From NCBI GenBank assembly GCA_963792895.1, contig CAWBYA010000007.1, positions 1,116,001-1,180,000 on the forward strand: 64,000 nucleotides of DNA, written 5' to 3'. This stretch comes from UBA6912 sp963792895. GTDB taxonomy: Bacteria; Actinomycetota; Acidimicrobiia; Spongiisociales; UBA5794. Every line of letters begins with the position of its first letter. Within the stretch, counting starts at the first letter, position 1. The position numbers were made by a program, and so were the translations under genes. Positions 35,618 to 44,366 of this stretch are shown here, piece after piece. Below the pieces are notes generated by a model. The model saw nothing but the letters and a program-made list of their open reading frames with translations, was not told where the DNA came from and searched no databases.

Positions 35618-36479
35618 ACCCTGGCTGGGCCGCTCCGTTCACGTGCCGGCGGCGTACGAGTATCGCTGCCCGGCGCCGTCACATCCGGTGGGATGCGGCG
35701 GATGGCACGCCGCCGTGCTGGCCGACACGTTCGGTCGGCTCGGGGCCGAGACGGTGGCCGCGTTCATCGCCGAGCCCATCGCAGGGGCCACCCTCGCCGC
35801 CGCCGTGCCGCCGGACGATTACTGGCCGGCCGTCGCCCAGGTCTGTCGCGCCCACGGGGTGCTCCTGATCGCCGATGAGGTGATGACCGGCTTCGGCCGC
35901 ACCGGGCTCTGGTTTGGCGTCGATCACTGGGGCGTGCGGCCCGACATCCTGGTGGCAGCGAAAGGGGCATCGAGCGGGTATTGGCCACTCGGTCTGTGCG
36001 TGGCTTCGGGCGCAGTGCACGACACGGTGGCTGCGTCGGGCTTCATCCATGGCTACACGTGGTCGCACCACCCGGTCGGCGCCGCCGTTGGGCTCGAGGT
36101 GCTGCGTCGGGTTCGGGACGGCGGACTCGTCGAGCGATCGTCCTTGGTCGGGGAGCGGCTCCGGACGGGGCTCGTTGCCGCATTCGACGGGTTCCCGGTC
36201 GTGGGTGACGTGAGGGGACGGGGGCTTCTCATCGGTGTCGAGCTCGTTGAAGATCGCGCCACGCACCAGCCGTTCTCGCGTGAGGAACGCACGGTGGAGC
36301 GCATCGTCGCCGCGGCGCGCCGCCTGGGGTTGCTGCTGTATTCGTCCGCAGGACATGTCGCCGGCGATGGCGATCTCATCCTGCTCGGCCCGCCTTTCAC
36401 CATCGACGAGAGCGAGGAGACCATCATCATCGAGCGCCTCACCGCTGCGATTGCCGAGGTTGCCGGAGGACGGCCATGA
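35586..36479 (+). CDS. Class III aminotransferase, 3' part after frameshift
   Basis: This frame begins SRREGLRRPYEPWLG, directly continuing the helix after HGNTRGALG, and includes AAFIAEPIAGA, LIADEVMTGFGRTG and the PLP lysine in LVAAKGASSGYWPLG. FIHGYTWSHHPVG and RGRGLLIGVELV complete the class III pattern. The joined protein would be about 439 aa, normal for the family. Its stop overlaps the ATG of the next gene. Confidence 0.87.
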   Translation, partial: SRREGLRRPYEPWLGRSVHVPAAYEYRCPAPSHPVGCGGWHAAVLADTFGRLGAETVAAFIAEPIAGATLAAAVPPDDYWPAVAQVCRAHGVLLIADEVMTGFGRTGLWFGVDHWGVRPDILVAAKGASSGYWPLGLCVASGAVHDTVAASGFIHGYTWSHHPVGAAVGLEVLRRVRDGGLVERSSLVGERLRTGLVAAFDGFPVVGDVRGRGLLIGVELVEDRATHQPFSREERTVERIVAAARRLGLLLYSSAGHVAGDGDLILLGPPFTIDESEETIIIERLTAAIAEVAGGRP

Positions 36480-37555
36480 CCGGAGCGCGCCTCGTCATGC
36501 CCGCGGTCTGGAGCGAGGCGCACCGCCTCCACGAGCCGCACGGCGAGGTGTGGGTGGGCGTCCTGATACCGCCGCTCGAGGTGCCAGAGCGAGGGGAGGT
36601 GATTCGTGAGGCACTCGTTGCGGCGGGGGCGAGGATCGTCGAGCCAACGCCCCATCCGCGGAGCGATCTCCTTGCCGTGCACGACCCCGCCTTCCTCGAT
36701 CACTTGGAGACGGCCTATCAGCGATGGCTGGCGGCGGGTTTCCCCCACAACCCGGGCCAGACGCGGGTCGTTCCCTATGTGTTCCCGCTCCCGCAGAGCT
36801 TCGGTGCGGTGCCGCGACGTCTGCCGGTCGCCGAGTCCGCACGTGCCGGCTGGTATGCGATGGACACCACCACTCCGCTCGGGCGTGGCACATGGGAAGC
36901 GGCAGTGTCGGCTGCCGATTCCGCTCTCACAGCCGCCGAGATGGTCCTTGGAGGCGAGCCGGCCGTCTACGCGATGTGCCGCCCTCCCGGTCACCACGTG
37001 GGGCGCGACTTCTACGGCGGATCGTGCTATCTCAACAACGCCGCCATCGCCGCAGAGCGGCTGCGGCGCGGGGGAATGGGCCGGGTCGGGATCGTCGATC
37101 TCGACGCCCACCACGGCAACGGCACCCAGGTGATCTTCTACGAGCGGGCCGATGTGGTCTACACGTCGGTGCACATCGACCCCGACGAAGGATGGTTCCC
37201 GCACTTCATGGGGCGGGCCGCCGAGACCGGCGCCGGCGAGGGCCTGGGTGCCAACGTCAACGCCCCGATGCCCGAGGGTACCGGCGACGTCGAGTGGCTC
37301 GAGGGCGTCGACCGGTTGTGCGAGGCGGTCGGCTCGTGTGATGCGCTGGTGGTGTCGCTCGGCGTCGATGGCCATGCCAACGACCCGGAGAGCCCTCTCG
37401 AGGTGACCGGCGACGGGTATGCCGAGGCGTGCCGCCGGATCGGGGCACTCGGCAAGCCGACGATGTTGGTGCAAGAGGGGGGCTACGACCTCACGACGCT
37501 CGGCGGGCTCGTAGTCGGCAGCCTCGCCGGATTCGAGCAGGGACGGAGCAGATGA
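36476..37555 (+). CDS. Histone-deacetylase-fold amidohydrolase (acetylpolyamine amidohydrolase-like)
   Basis: At 359 aa the Zn enzyme motifs are complete: CRPPGHHVGRDFYGGSCYLNN (tandem His), VDLDAHHGNGTQ (Asp and His ligands), LGVDGHANDPE (third ligand Asp) and EGGYDL. The segment HIDPDEGWFPHFMG followed by E-G-G-G-N-P is characteristic of the acetylpolyamine amidohydrolase branch. It would remove acyl groups from N-acetylated diamines, polyamines or amino-acid side chains. It is coupled on both sides by ATGA overlaps. Confidence 0.88.
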   Translation: MTGARLVMPAVWSEAHRLHEPHGEVWVGVLIPPLEVPERGEVIREALVAAGARIVEPTPHPRSDLLAVHDPAFLDHLETAYQRWLAAGFPHNPGQTRVVPYVFPLPQSFGAVPRRLPVAESARAGWYAMDTTTPLGRGTWEAAVSAADSALTAAEMVLGGEPAVYAMCRPPGHHVGRDFYGGSCYLNNAAIAAERLRRGGMGRVGIVDLDAHHGNGTQVIFYERADVVYTSVHIDPDEGWFPHFMGRAAETGAGEGLGANVNAPMPEGTGDVEWLEGVDRLCEAVGSCDALVVSLGVDGHANDPESPLEVTGDGYAEACRRIGALGKPTMLVQEGGYDLTTLGGLVVGSLAGFEQGRSR

Positions 37556-39369
37556 GCATGTGGGTGAACATCGACGAGCACAACGGCGTGCCGAGCCAGC
37601 CGCGCCCGGACGCTGCCCCGCCGCCGCATTGGCGTCTCGACGCCATCGCCGCGGTCGGCCGGCCTCACCATCTGGTCGCTTCGGTGGGCGGCAGCGAGGT
37701 GGCGTTCGTACTCGATGCGGGGGAGGCATCCGACATCTGGGCGATGGCCGTAGACGGCAGCAGGTTGCGCCGACTCACCACGATCCGAGGCCCGCATGCG
37801 TTCTGGGAGGACACTGCTCCGGCATGGTCGCCCGACGGCACGCGCGTAGCCTTCACCGAAGGAGGATGGGTCCACGTCGTGGACGCCGCCGGGGGGCCGC
37901 CACGCAGGCTCGTCGAGGCCGGTGCCCCACACTGGCTCGATGACGGCACCCTTCTCGTGGCGGTGGATCGCAACCGCGTGTCGCGGCTGTGCCGTCTCAC
38001 CGTCGACGACCCGTGGCCGGTTGCGACGAGCCCGGCAGACGGGCACGCCTGGTCGGTTGGTGTTGCCCCCGACGGGCGCCGCGTCGCCTACGTCCACGCT
38101 CCTTGCGATGACCGGACGCGCAGCGACCTGAGGCTTCTCGACCTTGCCGACGGATCAGTGACGACGCTCGTCACCGATCCCGGCTTCTTCGTCGGCAGCC
38201 CGGCATACTCCCCTGACGGCCGAGCGGTCGCGTTCACGTCTGAGCGTTCGGGATGGAGCGAGGTCTACCTGATCGACGGCGGGGAACACCGGCAAGTCAC
38301 ATTTGACGACGCCGACTTCTCGGAACTGTCGTGGCATCGCGACGACCGCAGACTGCTCGCACGGCGGACCCGGCACGGCGTCGGCGATCTGGTGACGGTC
38401 GACACGGCGAACGGCGATGTGACCGTCCTCGCCTCGGGCGGGTCGTGGTCGTCGCCACAGTGGACCGCAGGTGGCGACGTCATCGCCGTGTACGAGGACC
38501 ACGGCGCCGCACCCCGCATCCGGGCGGTCGTGTCGGGCGGCGGGGTTGCGACTCGGCTTTCCGTGGTGCCTGCAGCGATCGACGCTGCACCCCACGTGAC
38601 GCCCGAGGTCACGTCGTATCGCTCGTTCGACGGCCTCGAGATCCCCGGTCGCTTGTTCCGTCCCGAGGCCGCCGAAGACGGACCGTGCCCCGTTGTCGTC
38701 TATCCGCACGGTGGCCCGACGTCGAACTACGGCGACGAATGGGACGGCCATGCCCAATACTTCCTCGACAGGGGCTACGGCTGGTTCGCCGTCAACTTCC
38801 GCGGCAGCACCAGCTACGGACTCGGATTCGAGCATGCCGAGCACGGGAAGTGGGGCGTCGCCGACACTGAGGACTGCCTCGCCGCACACGACTACCTGGC
38901 CGGGATCGACTGGGTGGACGCTGCCCGGATCGCCATTTTCGGGGCGAGCTACGGCTCGTACATGGCAGTCGCCGCCCTCGCCCGCGACCCGCAACACAGG
39001 TATGCGTGCGGGATCGCAAAGTACGGCGACTGCGACATCCTCACCTCATGGGCGCAAGGTGACCAGGTGGGCATCGAGGACCTGGAGCGCATGATGGGCC
39101 ACCCCTCGGAGAATCGGCAGGGCTACCGGGAAGGTTCGCCGATCCACTGGGTGGCCGACATCGAACGGCCGCTGCTCATCGCCCATGGCGAGCAGGACGA
39201 GCGCGTCAGCCCCCAACAGTCGGCGCAGCTCACCGAGGAGCTGCGGCGGCACGGCAAGACCTTCGAGTACGTCACGTACCCGACGGAGGGTCATGGGCTC
39301 CTGCGTCGGGCACCCCAACTCCACTTCTACGAACGCTTGGAGCGCTTCTTGGACTGGCATCTGATGTGA
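37552..39369 (+). CDS. S9-family serine peptidase (acyl-aminoacyl/dipeptidyl peptidase-like)
   Basis: The 605-aa protein has an N-terminal beta-propeller made of WSPDGTRVAF-type blades (about residues 40-345) and a C-terminal alpha/beta-hydrolase domain. The catalytic Ser is in FGASYGSYMA near residue 466, Asp in EQDERVSP and His in TEGHGLLRR. Such enzymes trim short peptides. ATG 37552 overlaps the previous stop. It is the last coupled gene of the operon before the transporter genes. Confidence 0.92.
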   Translation: MSMWVNIDEHNGVPSQPRPDAAPPPHWRLDAIAAVGRPHHLVASVGGSEVAFVLDAGEASDIWAMAVDGSRLRRLTTIRGPHAFWEDTAPAWSPDGTRVAFTEGGWVHVVDAAGGPPRRLVEAGAPHWLDDGTLLVAVDRNRVSRLCRLTVDDPWPVATSPADGHAWSVGVAPDGRRVAYVHAPCDDRTRSDLRLLDLADGSVTTLVTDPGFFVGSPAYSPDGRAVAFTSERSGWSEVYLIDGGEHRQVTFDDADFSELSWHRDDRRLLARRTRHGVGDLVTVDTANGDVTVLASGGSWSSPQWTAGGDVIAVYEDHGAAPRIRAVVSGGGVATRLSVVPAAIDAAPHVTPEVTSYRSFDGLEIPGRLFRPEAAEDGPCPVVVYPHGGPTSNYGDEWDGHAQYFLDRGYGWFAVNFRGSTSYGLGFEHAEHGKWGVADTEDCLAAHDYLAGIDWVDAARIAIFGASYGSYMAVAALARDPQHRYACGIAKYGDCDILTSWAQGDQVGIEDLERMMGHPSENRQGYREGSPIHWVADIERPLLIAHGEQDERVSPQQSAQLTEELRRHGKTFEYVTYPTEGHGLLRRAPQLHFYERLERFLDWHLM

Positions 39370-39757
39370 CGTTGCTGGAGGTCCGACCCAGCAGAGCGAA
39401 CGCAGGAGTCGGGTTCCACCTGAACGCGCTGCAGCAAGAGCACCTCCAGTCGGGTCGACAGGTAGGCCGGGAGGGTCTGGTGCAATCGGAATGGTGATCA
39501 CATCGTCGAGTGCTGCGAGCCCCGGGCCTGCCCGGGCATAGCCGACGAAGATGTCAACCACTGCTCTCCCAGAAGCCTCGAGGGCACCGTACGACGGGGA
39601 GCACGGCGCCGACCAGGGCTGGTCGGCCGCCGCCGGCGATTCTGTGCGCAGAAGACTCCGCGAAAAACATGTGAAGAATCGGGACTCCAACGAGCGGCCG
39701 GCAGGGTGACGGTGGGTCTAATCTCGATCGACATTCTCGCCCACTCTGGAGGAGCTC
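39370..39757. other. 388-bp intergenic region between S9 peptidase and ABC importer genes
   Basis: No convincing gene is visible. CTGGAGGT near 39377 is the inverse of ACCTCCAG about 65 bases on. CCCGGGC at 39521-39527 faces GCCCGGG at 39530-39536 with only two bases between. A TAATCT box near 39720 and GGAGGAG just before the ATG fit a promoter and ribosome site for the transporter genes. A minus-strand open frame crosses the region but has no ribosome site or family resemblance. Confidence 0.5.
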
Positions 39758-41518
39758 ATGCGGCGGGTCATTGCAGCGCTTGCGCTGGCTGTCTTGGTGT
39801 TGATGGTGGTGGTCCCGCAGGTTGCCGCCCAGGAGGATGGCGGCGGGCCGGTGACGCTTCGCATCGGGGAGACCCAGGACTGGGAGACGCTCAACCCGAC
39901 CGTGGGTTTTGCGGTCTCGGAGTACGAGATCTGGAACATCCACTACGCAACGCTCACGGACAAGGCGGCAGCGGACTTCGCCACGATCCCGGGTCTCGCC
40001 GAGTCCTGGGAGGCGTCTGACGACGGCCTGACGTACACCTACACGCTGCGTGACGGCTTGCTGTGGTCTGACGGAGAGCCGCTCACTGCCGAGGACGTCG
40101 CGTGGAATATCAACACGGCGCGTGACCAAGAGTGGGACAACATGATCTCGACCGTGGTCAACCTCGACGCCACGGTCATCGACGAGCGTACGGTGCAGCT
40201 GACCTCGTCGGTGCCCGATCCGAAGCTGCCGACGATGGACGTCTACCTGGTGCCCAAGCACATCTGGGAGCCCATCGCCACCGATTACGACGCCACGACC
40301 CAGTACGACGGACTCGACGGTGTCGGCAGCGGTCCGTTCGTCATCAGCGACTTCAGAAAGGGCCAGTCGGTGACGATGGTCGCCAACCCCAACTACTGGG
40401 GCTGGCAGGGTGAGGATCCTCCGATCGACCAGGTGATCTTCCAGCTCTTCGAGAACCCCGACGCCATGGTCGCAGCCCTCCAGCAGGGTCAGCTCGATGC
40501 GATCCAAGGGTTCCCTGCAGGCTCGGCGGATGCCCTCGACGCCGACCCCGATATCCAGGTCATCGCCGGCCAACAGGGCGGCTTCGATGAGATCGCTCTC
40601 AACGGTGGTGCGGCGGAGGGTCAGCCGCATCCGGCGCTGCTCGACCTGCGCGTCCGCCAGGCGATCTCACATGGGGTCGACAAAGCAGCGGTGATCGAGG
40701 ACCTCTGGTTCGGGCTGGCGTCGCCGCTCGAGACCGTGAGCCCCGGCGCCGACACCAAGTGGATCCCGGACATCCCCGAAGCCGACCGCTTCGACTACGA
40801 CCCGGATCAAGCGAGGCAAATCCTCGACGATGCCGGCTATCTCGACACCGACGGAGACGGCATCAGGGAGATGCCCGGCGGGGGCGACCCCATCGTGCTG
40901 CGGCACGCGGTGAACACCGACGGCGACCTCGCGGCACCCATCGCCGACCTCTTCAAAGGTTGGATGGAAGAGATCGGCATCGGCGTCGATCTCGCGTCGT
41001 ACGACCAGGATGCGCTCTACGGCGTCATCGTCGACGGCACCTACGACACGTTCTTCTGGGGCTGGGTCCCGTTCGTCGACCCGGACCCGATGCTGTCCTA
41101 CTTCACCGAGGCCGAGATCGGCAACTACAACGATGCCAACTGGTTCGATCCTGATTTCGAACGGCTCTACGTCGAGCAGAAGGTCGAGCTCGATCCAGGC
41201 CGGCGTATGGAGATGGTCCACGAGATGCTGACCATCCTCCACGATGCGGCGGTTTACATCCCCATGTACCTCGGTCCCGATCTCCAGGCCTACCGCACCG
41301 ATACCTTCGAGGGATGGGTGCGCCAGCCGGCCGACATCGGGCCCGTGATGTTCTCCAACTCGTCTCCGAGCTATGCCCTGCTGAAGCCCATCGGTGGCTC
41401 GGGTGGTGATGGCGGTGGAGTCAACTGGCTGCTGATTGGTGGCATCGCCGTCGTCGTGATCGGCGCAGGCGCACTGCTCGCGACCCGGAGGAGGACCACT
41501 GCGGACGAGCGCGAGTGA
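39758..41518 (+). CDS. Peptide/nickel-type ABC substrate-binding protein (SBP_bac_5), membrane anchored at both ends
   Basis: At 586 aa it begins with a signal sequence (MRRVIAALALAVLVLMVVV, then VAAQE) without a lipobox Cys. The SBP_bac_5 domain follows with AESWEASDDGLTYTYTLRDG near residue 82 and YDGLDGVGSGPFVISDF. A Gly/Ser-rich linker precedes a C-terminal helix (WLLIGGIAVVVIGAGALLA) and a basic tail (TRRRTT), which would anchor the protein in the membrane in place of a lipid. It binds peptides or similar solutes. The ribosome site GGAGGAG precedes ATG 39758. Confidence 0.93.
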   Translation: MRRVIAALALAVLVLMVVVPQVAAQEDGGGPVTLRIGETQDWETLNPTVGFAVSEYEIWNIHYATLTDKAAADFATIPGLAESWEASDDGLTYTYTLRDGLLWSDGEPLTAEDVAWNINTARDQEWDNMISTVVNLDATVIDERTVQLTSSVPDPKLPTMDVYLVPKHIWEPIATDYDATTQYDGLDGVGSGPFVISDFRKGQSVTMVANPNYWGWQGEDPPIDQVIFQLFENPDAMVAALQQGQLDAIQGFPAGSADALDADPDIQVIAGQQGGFDEIALNGGAAEGQPHPALLDLRVRQAISHGVDKAAVIEDLWFGLASPLETVSPGADTKWIPDIPEADRFDYDPDQARQILDDAGYLDTDGDGIREMPGGGDPIVLRHAVNTDGDLAAPIADLFKGWMEEIGIGVDLASYDQDALYGVIVDGTYDTFFWGWVPFVDPDPMLSYFTEAEIGNYNDANWFDPDFERLYVEQKVELDPGRRMEMVHEMLTILHDAAVYIPMYLGPDLQAYRTDTFEGWVRQPADIGPVMFSNSSPSYALLKPIGGSGGDGGGVNWLLIGGIAVVVIGAGALLATRRRTTADERE

Positions 41519-41575
41519 CGAACTGACCGTCGAGCAGCAGCCTGCGCGGGGCGCGGGCGTCTCATCCGCCGCAAG

Positions 41576-42517
41576 GTGCTGGGGTCGCTGCTCACGCTCG
41601 TCTTCGTGCTCGTCTTCAACTTCTTCCTATTTCGTGTCGTCCAGGCCGACCCGATCGCATCGCTCTTCCGGGGCCGCAACGTGCCGCAGCAGACCATCGA
41701 CGACCTCCGGACGTCCTTCGGCCTCGACCAGTCGCTCGGCACCCAGTTCGTCTACTTCGTGCGGGAGACGGCCCAGCTCAACTTCGGCGTTTCGTACCAG
41801 AGCAGGCAGCCGGTGTGGAACGAGATCTCGGCAGCCATTCCCGCGACGGTCGCACTCGTGGGTGTCTCGGCGATCCTCTCGGCAGTGATCGGCACCATCG
41901 GCGGGATCGTCGCAGCCTGGCGCAGGAACACCTGGAAGGACCATGCCATCACGTCGGGCACGATGGTCTTCTACTCGATGCCGGACTTCTGGCTGGGGAT
42001 GATCCTGCTCGTGGTGTTCGCCGTTGTGCTGGGCTGGTTCCCAGTTGGCGGCATCGTCGACGCCGGGTCGACCGAAACCGGTGTCACCCGGCTCCTCGAC
42101 CAGGCCCACCACATGTTCTTGCCTGCGCTCACGCTCACCCTCGCCTACTTGGGCGAGTACGCCCTCATCACGCGCAGCTCGCTGCTCGACGTCATGGGCG
42201 AGGACTACCTGACGGTCGCGCGCGCCAAAGGCCTGCGCGATGCGGTGGTCCGCAACCGCCACGCCGTGCCCAATGCGTTGCTCCCGGTCGTGACCCTCGC
42301 CGCGATCAACTTCGGGTTCGTTCTCTCAGGGGCGATCGCCGTAGAGGCGGTGTTCTCGTGGCCCGGGCTGGGGAAGGCTACGGCTGACGCGATTCGCGGC
42401 CCTGACCTGCCGATGCTCCAAGGTCTCTTCCTGCTGTTCAGCGCATCGGTGATCGTGTTCAACCTGCTCGCCGACCTGGCGTATGCGTGGCTCGACCCAC
42501 GGGTGGAGGAATCGTGA
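41576..42517 (+). CDS. ABC permease, DppB-type (5' end uncertain)
   Basis: The 313-aa reading from GTG 41576 has the DppB topology: FFLFRVVQADP, a long periplasmic part and the EAA-like loop VARAKGLRDAVV. The start is doubtful. No upstream ATG, GTG or TTG exists in this frame after the stop at 41516, and no ribosome site precedes 41576. Another frame gives TSASDELTVEQQPARGAG after GGAGGAGG at 41487-41494, and adding one base near 41557 would join it to RLIRRKVLG. A missing base is therefore likely. Confidence 0.85.
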   Translation: MLGSLLTLVFVLVFNFFLFRVVQADPIASLFRGRNVPQQTIDDLRTSFGLDQSLGTQFVYFVRETAQLNFGVSYQSRQPVWNEISAAIPATVALVGVSAILSAVIGTIGGIVAAWRRNTWKDHAITSGTMVFYSMPDFWLGMILLVVFAVVLGWFPVGGIVDAGSTETGVTRLLDQAHHMFLPALTLTLAYLGEYALITRSSLLDVMGEDYLTVARAKGLRDAVVRNRHAVPNALLPVVTLAAINFGFVLSGAIAVEAVFSWPGLGKATADAIRGPDLPMLQGLFLLFSASVIVFNLLADLAYAWLDPRVEES

Positions 42518-43407
42518 CGAGCCTGGCGATGCAGCGTCGCAAGGCAACTGCAGCGAGGGCGTGGCGCCAGTTCCGGGGCTCCCGTGAGGGCATGATCGGC
42601 CTGGCGGTCCTGGCGCTGTTCGTCCTCATCGCCGTTGCTGCTCCGCTCCTGGCTGACGCTCGGGAGCTCAATCCGGTGTTCGCCAGGAACCAGGGCAACC
42701 CGCAGTGGGGGAGCCCGAGCGAGTTGTGGCCGCTCGGCACCGATCACATCCGTCGCTCGGTGTGGGCGCAGTTCGTGTGGGGTTCCCGGGTCAGCCTGTT
42801 CGTCGGGCTGGCGGCGACGGTGCTCACGATCCTGATCGGCTCGGTGGTTGGCATCGTGTCCGGCTTCGTCGGCGGCAAGGTCGACGGGTTCTTGATGCGC
42901 ATCACCGAGTGGTTCCTCGTCATCCCGTTCTTGCCGCTCGCCATCGTGCTCGCTGCGGTGCTCGGACGCTCGGTGTGGAACATCATCTTCGTCATCGGCG
43001 TCACCTCCTGGCCATCGACGGCGCGGCTCGTTCGTGCCCAAGTGCTGACCGTGAAACAACGCCTGTTCGTCGACCGCGCAAGGTCGCTTGGGGCGAGCGG
43101 AGGGCACATCGTGATGCATCACGTTCTTCCCAATGTCAGCGGGCTGATCCTCGCCAACGCCACGCTTGCCGTGCCGATCTCGATCCTCACCGAGACCACG
43201 CTCGCTTTCCTCGGCCTCGGCGACCCGTCGTCTGCCTCGTGGGGCAAGACTTTGGAAGAAGCGTTCGTGAACGGGGCCATCGCCCGCAACGCTTGGTGGT
43301 ACTTCATCCCGGCCGGGCTCGGCATCCTCGCCGTTGTCCTGGCGTTCACACTCATCGGACGCACCCTCGAAGAGATCGCCAATCCGAGGTTGAGCAGGCG
43401 CCCATGA
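42514..43407 (+). CDS. ABC permease, DppC-type
   Basis: This 297-aa protein starts at GTG 42514, overlapping the stop of the first permease as GTGA, with GGAGG upstream. It has an N-terminal helix after FRGSREGMIGLAVLALFVL, the periplasmic segment with WPLGTDHIRRSVWAQFVWGSR, and the EAA loop DRARSLGASGGHIVMHHVLP. It pairs with the DppB-type permease to form the channel. Confidence 0.93.
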   Translation: MTSLAMQRRKATAARAWRQFRGSREGMIGLAVLALFVLIAVAAPLLADARELNPVFARNQGNPQWGSPSELWPLGTDHIRRSVWAQFVWGSRVSLFVGLAATVLTILIGSVVGIVSGFVGGKVDGFLMRITEWFLVIPFLPLAIVLAAVLGRSVWNIIFVIGVTSWPSTARLVRAQVLTVKQRLFVDRARSLGASGGHIVMHHVLPNVSGLILANATLAVPISILTETTLAFLGLGDPSSASWGKTLEEAFVNGAIARNAWWYFIPAGLGILAVVLAFTLIGRTLEEIANPRLSRRP

Positions 43408-44366
43408 CTGACCCTCTGCTCGCGGTGCGCGACGTGGACATCACCTACACCACCCACGGGGGTCGGATTCCTGCGGTCCGCGGCGTTAGCTTCGACATCG
43501 AGCGGGGGGGCTCACTCGGTCTCGCCGGCGAGTCCGGCTGCGGCAAGTCGACGCTGGCCAATGCGTTGTTGCGCCTGTTGCCTGCGGGAACCGAGGTGAC
43601 GGGCGAGATCATGCTCGACGGGCACGACGTGATGATGCTCAATCCCGGGGGGCTTCGTGCGGTGCGCTGGACGGCGGGGGCCATCATCTTCCAAGGAGCT
43701 CTCCACGCCCTCAACCCGGTGCAAACCGTGGGTGCCCAGATCGCCGAGCCGATGTTGGTCCACGAGACCGCCGCATCGGAGAAGGCGGCGCACGCCCGCA
43801 CCGAGGAGCTGCTCGGTCGGGTGGGTCTCGTTGGCAGCCTCGCCGACTCTTACCCGCATCAGCTGTCGGGTGGCCAGCGGCAGCGGGTGCTCATCGCCAT
43901 GGCGCTTGCCTGCGACCCGCTGCTGCTCATCGCCGATGAGCCGACCACGGCCCTCGACCTCATGGTGCAGGCGCAGGTGCTTGCGCTTCTCGACGAGCTG
44001 AAGCAGGAGCGCGAGCTCACGTTGTTGTTCATAACCCACGATCTCTCCGTCCTGACGTATGCGTGCAGGCGCCTCGCCATCATGTACGCCGGGCGCATCG
44101 TCGAGGAGGGTCCGAGCTGGGAGGTGTTCGACAACCCCTCCCACCCATACACGCGGGGCCTGGCCGCTGCGTTTCCCACGATTGGCGACCCTTCGTCCCG
44201 GATGGCGCCGTCTGGGCTGGGCGGCGACCCTCCGACGCCGGACGCGCTGCCCGTCGGGTGCCCGTTCCACCCCCGCTGCCCGCTGGCGCAGGATGCGTGC
44301 CGTGACGCCGAGCCGAGTTTGCGACCTACAGGGGAAGATCGGAGGGCGGCATGCATCCTGGTGTGA
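43404..44366 (+). CDS. ABC ATPase, DppD-type
   Basis: The 320-aa protein has Walker A GESGCGKST, signature LSGGQRQRVLIAMA and Walker B LLLIADEPTTALD. The C-terminal oligopeptide-transporter extension has GCPFHPRCPLAQDAC, a Cys cluster seen in Opp/Dpp ATPases. It is coupled by ATGA to the permease gene. Confidence 0.94.
   Translation: MTDPLLAVRDVDITYTTHGGRIPAVRGVSFDIERGGSLGLAGESGCGKSTLANALLRLLPAGTEVTGEIMLDGHDVMMLNPGGLRAVRWTAGAIIFQGALHALNPVQTVGAQIAEPMLVHETAASEKAAHARTEELLGRVGLVGSLADSYPHQLSGGQRQRVLIAMALACDPLLLIADEPTTALDLMVQAQVLALLDELKQERELTLLFITHDLSVLTYACRRLAIMYAGRIVEEGPSWEVFDNPSHPYTRGLAAAFPTIGDPSSRMAPSGLGGDPPTPDALPVGCPFHPRCPLAQDACRDAEPSLRPTGEDRRAACILV

Noticed and set aside
39046..39690. Minus-strand frame crossing the 388-bp gap
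   Set aside because: Its 5' part lies in the gap but has no ribosome site, and most of it is antisense to the S9 peptidase.
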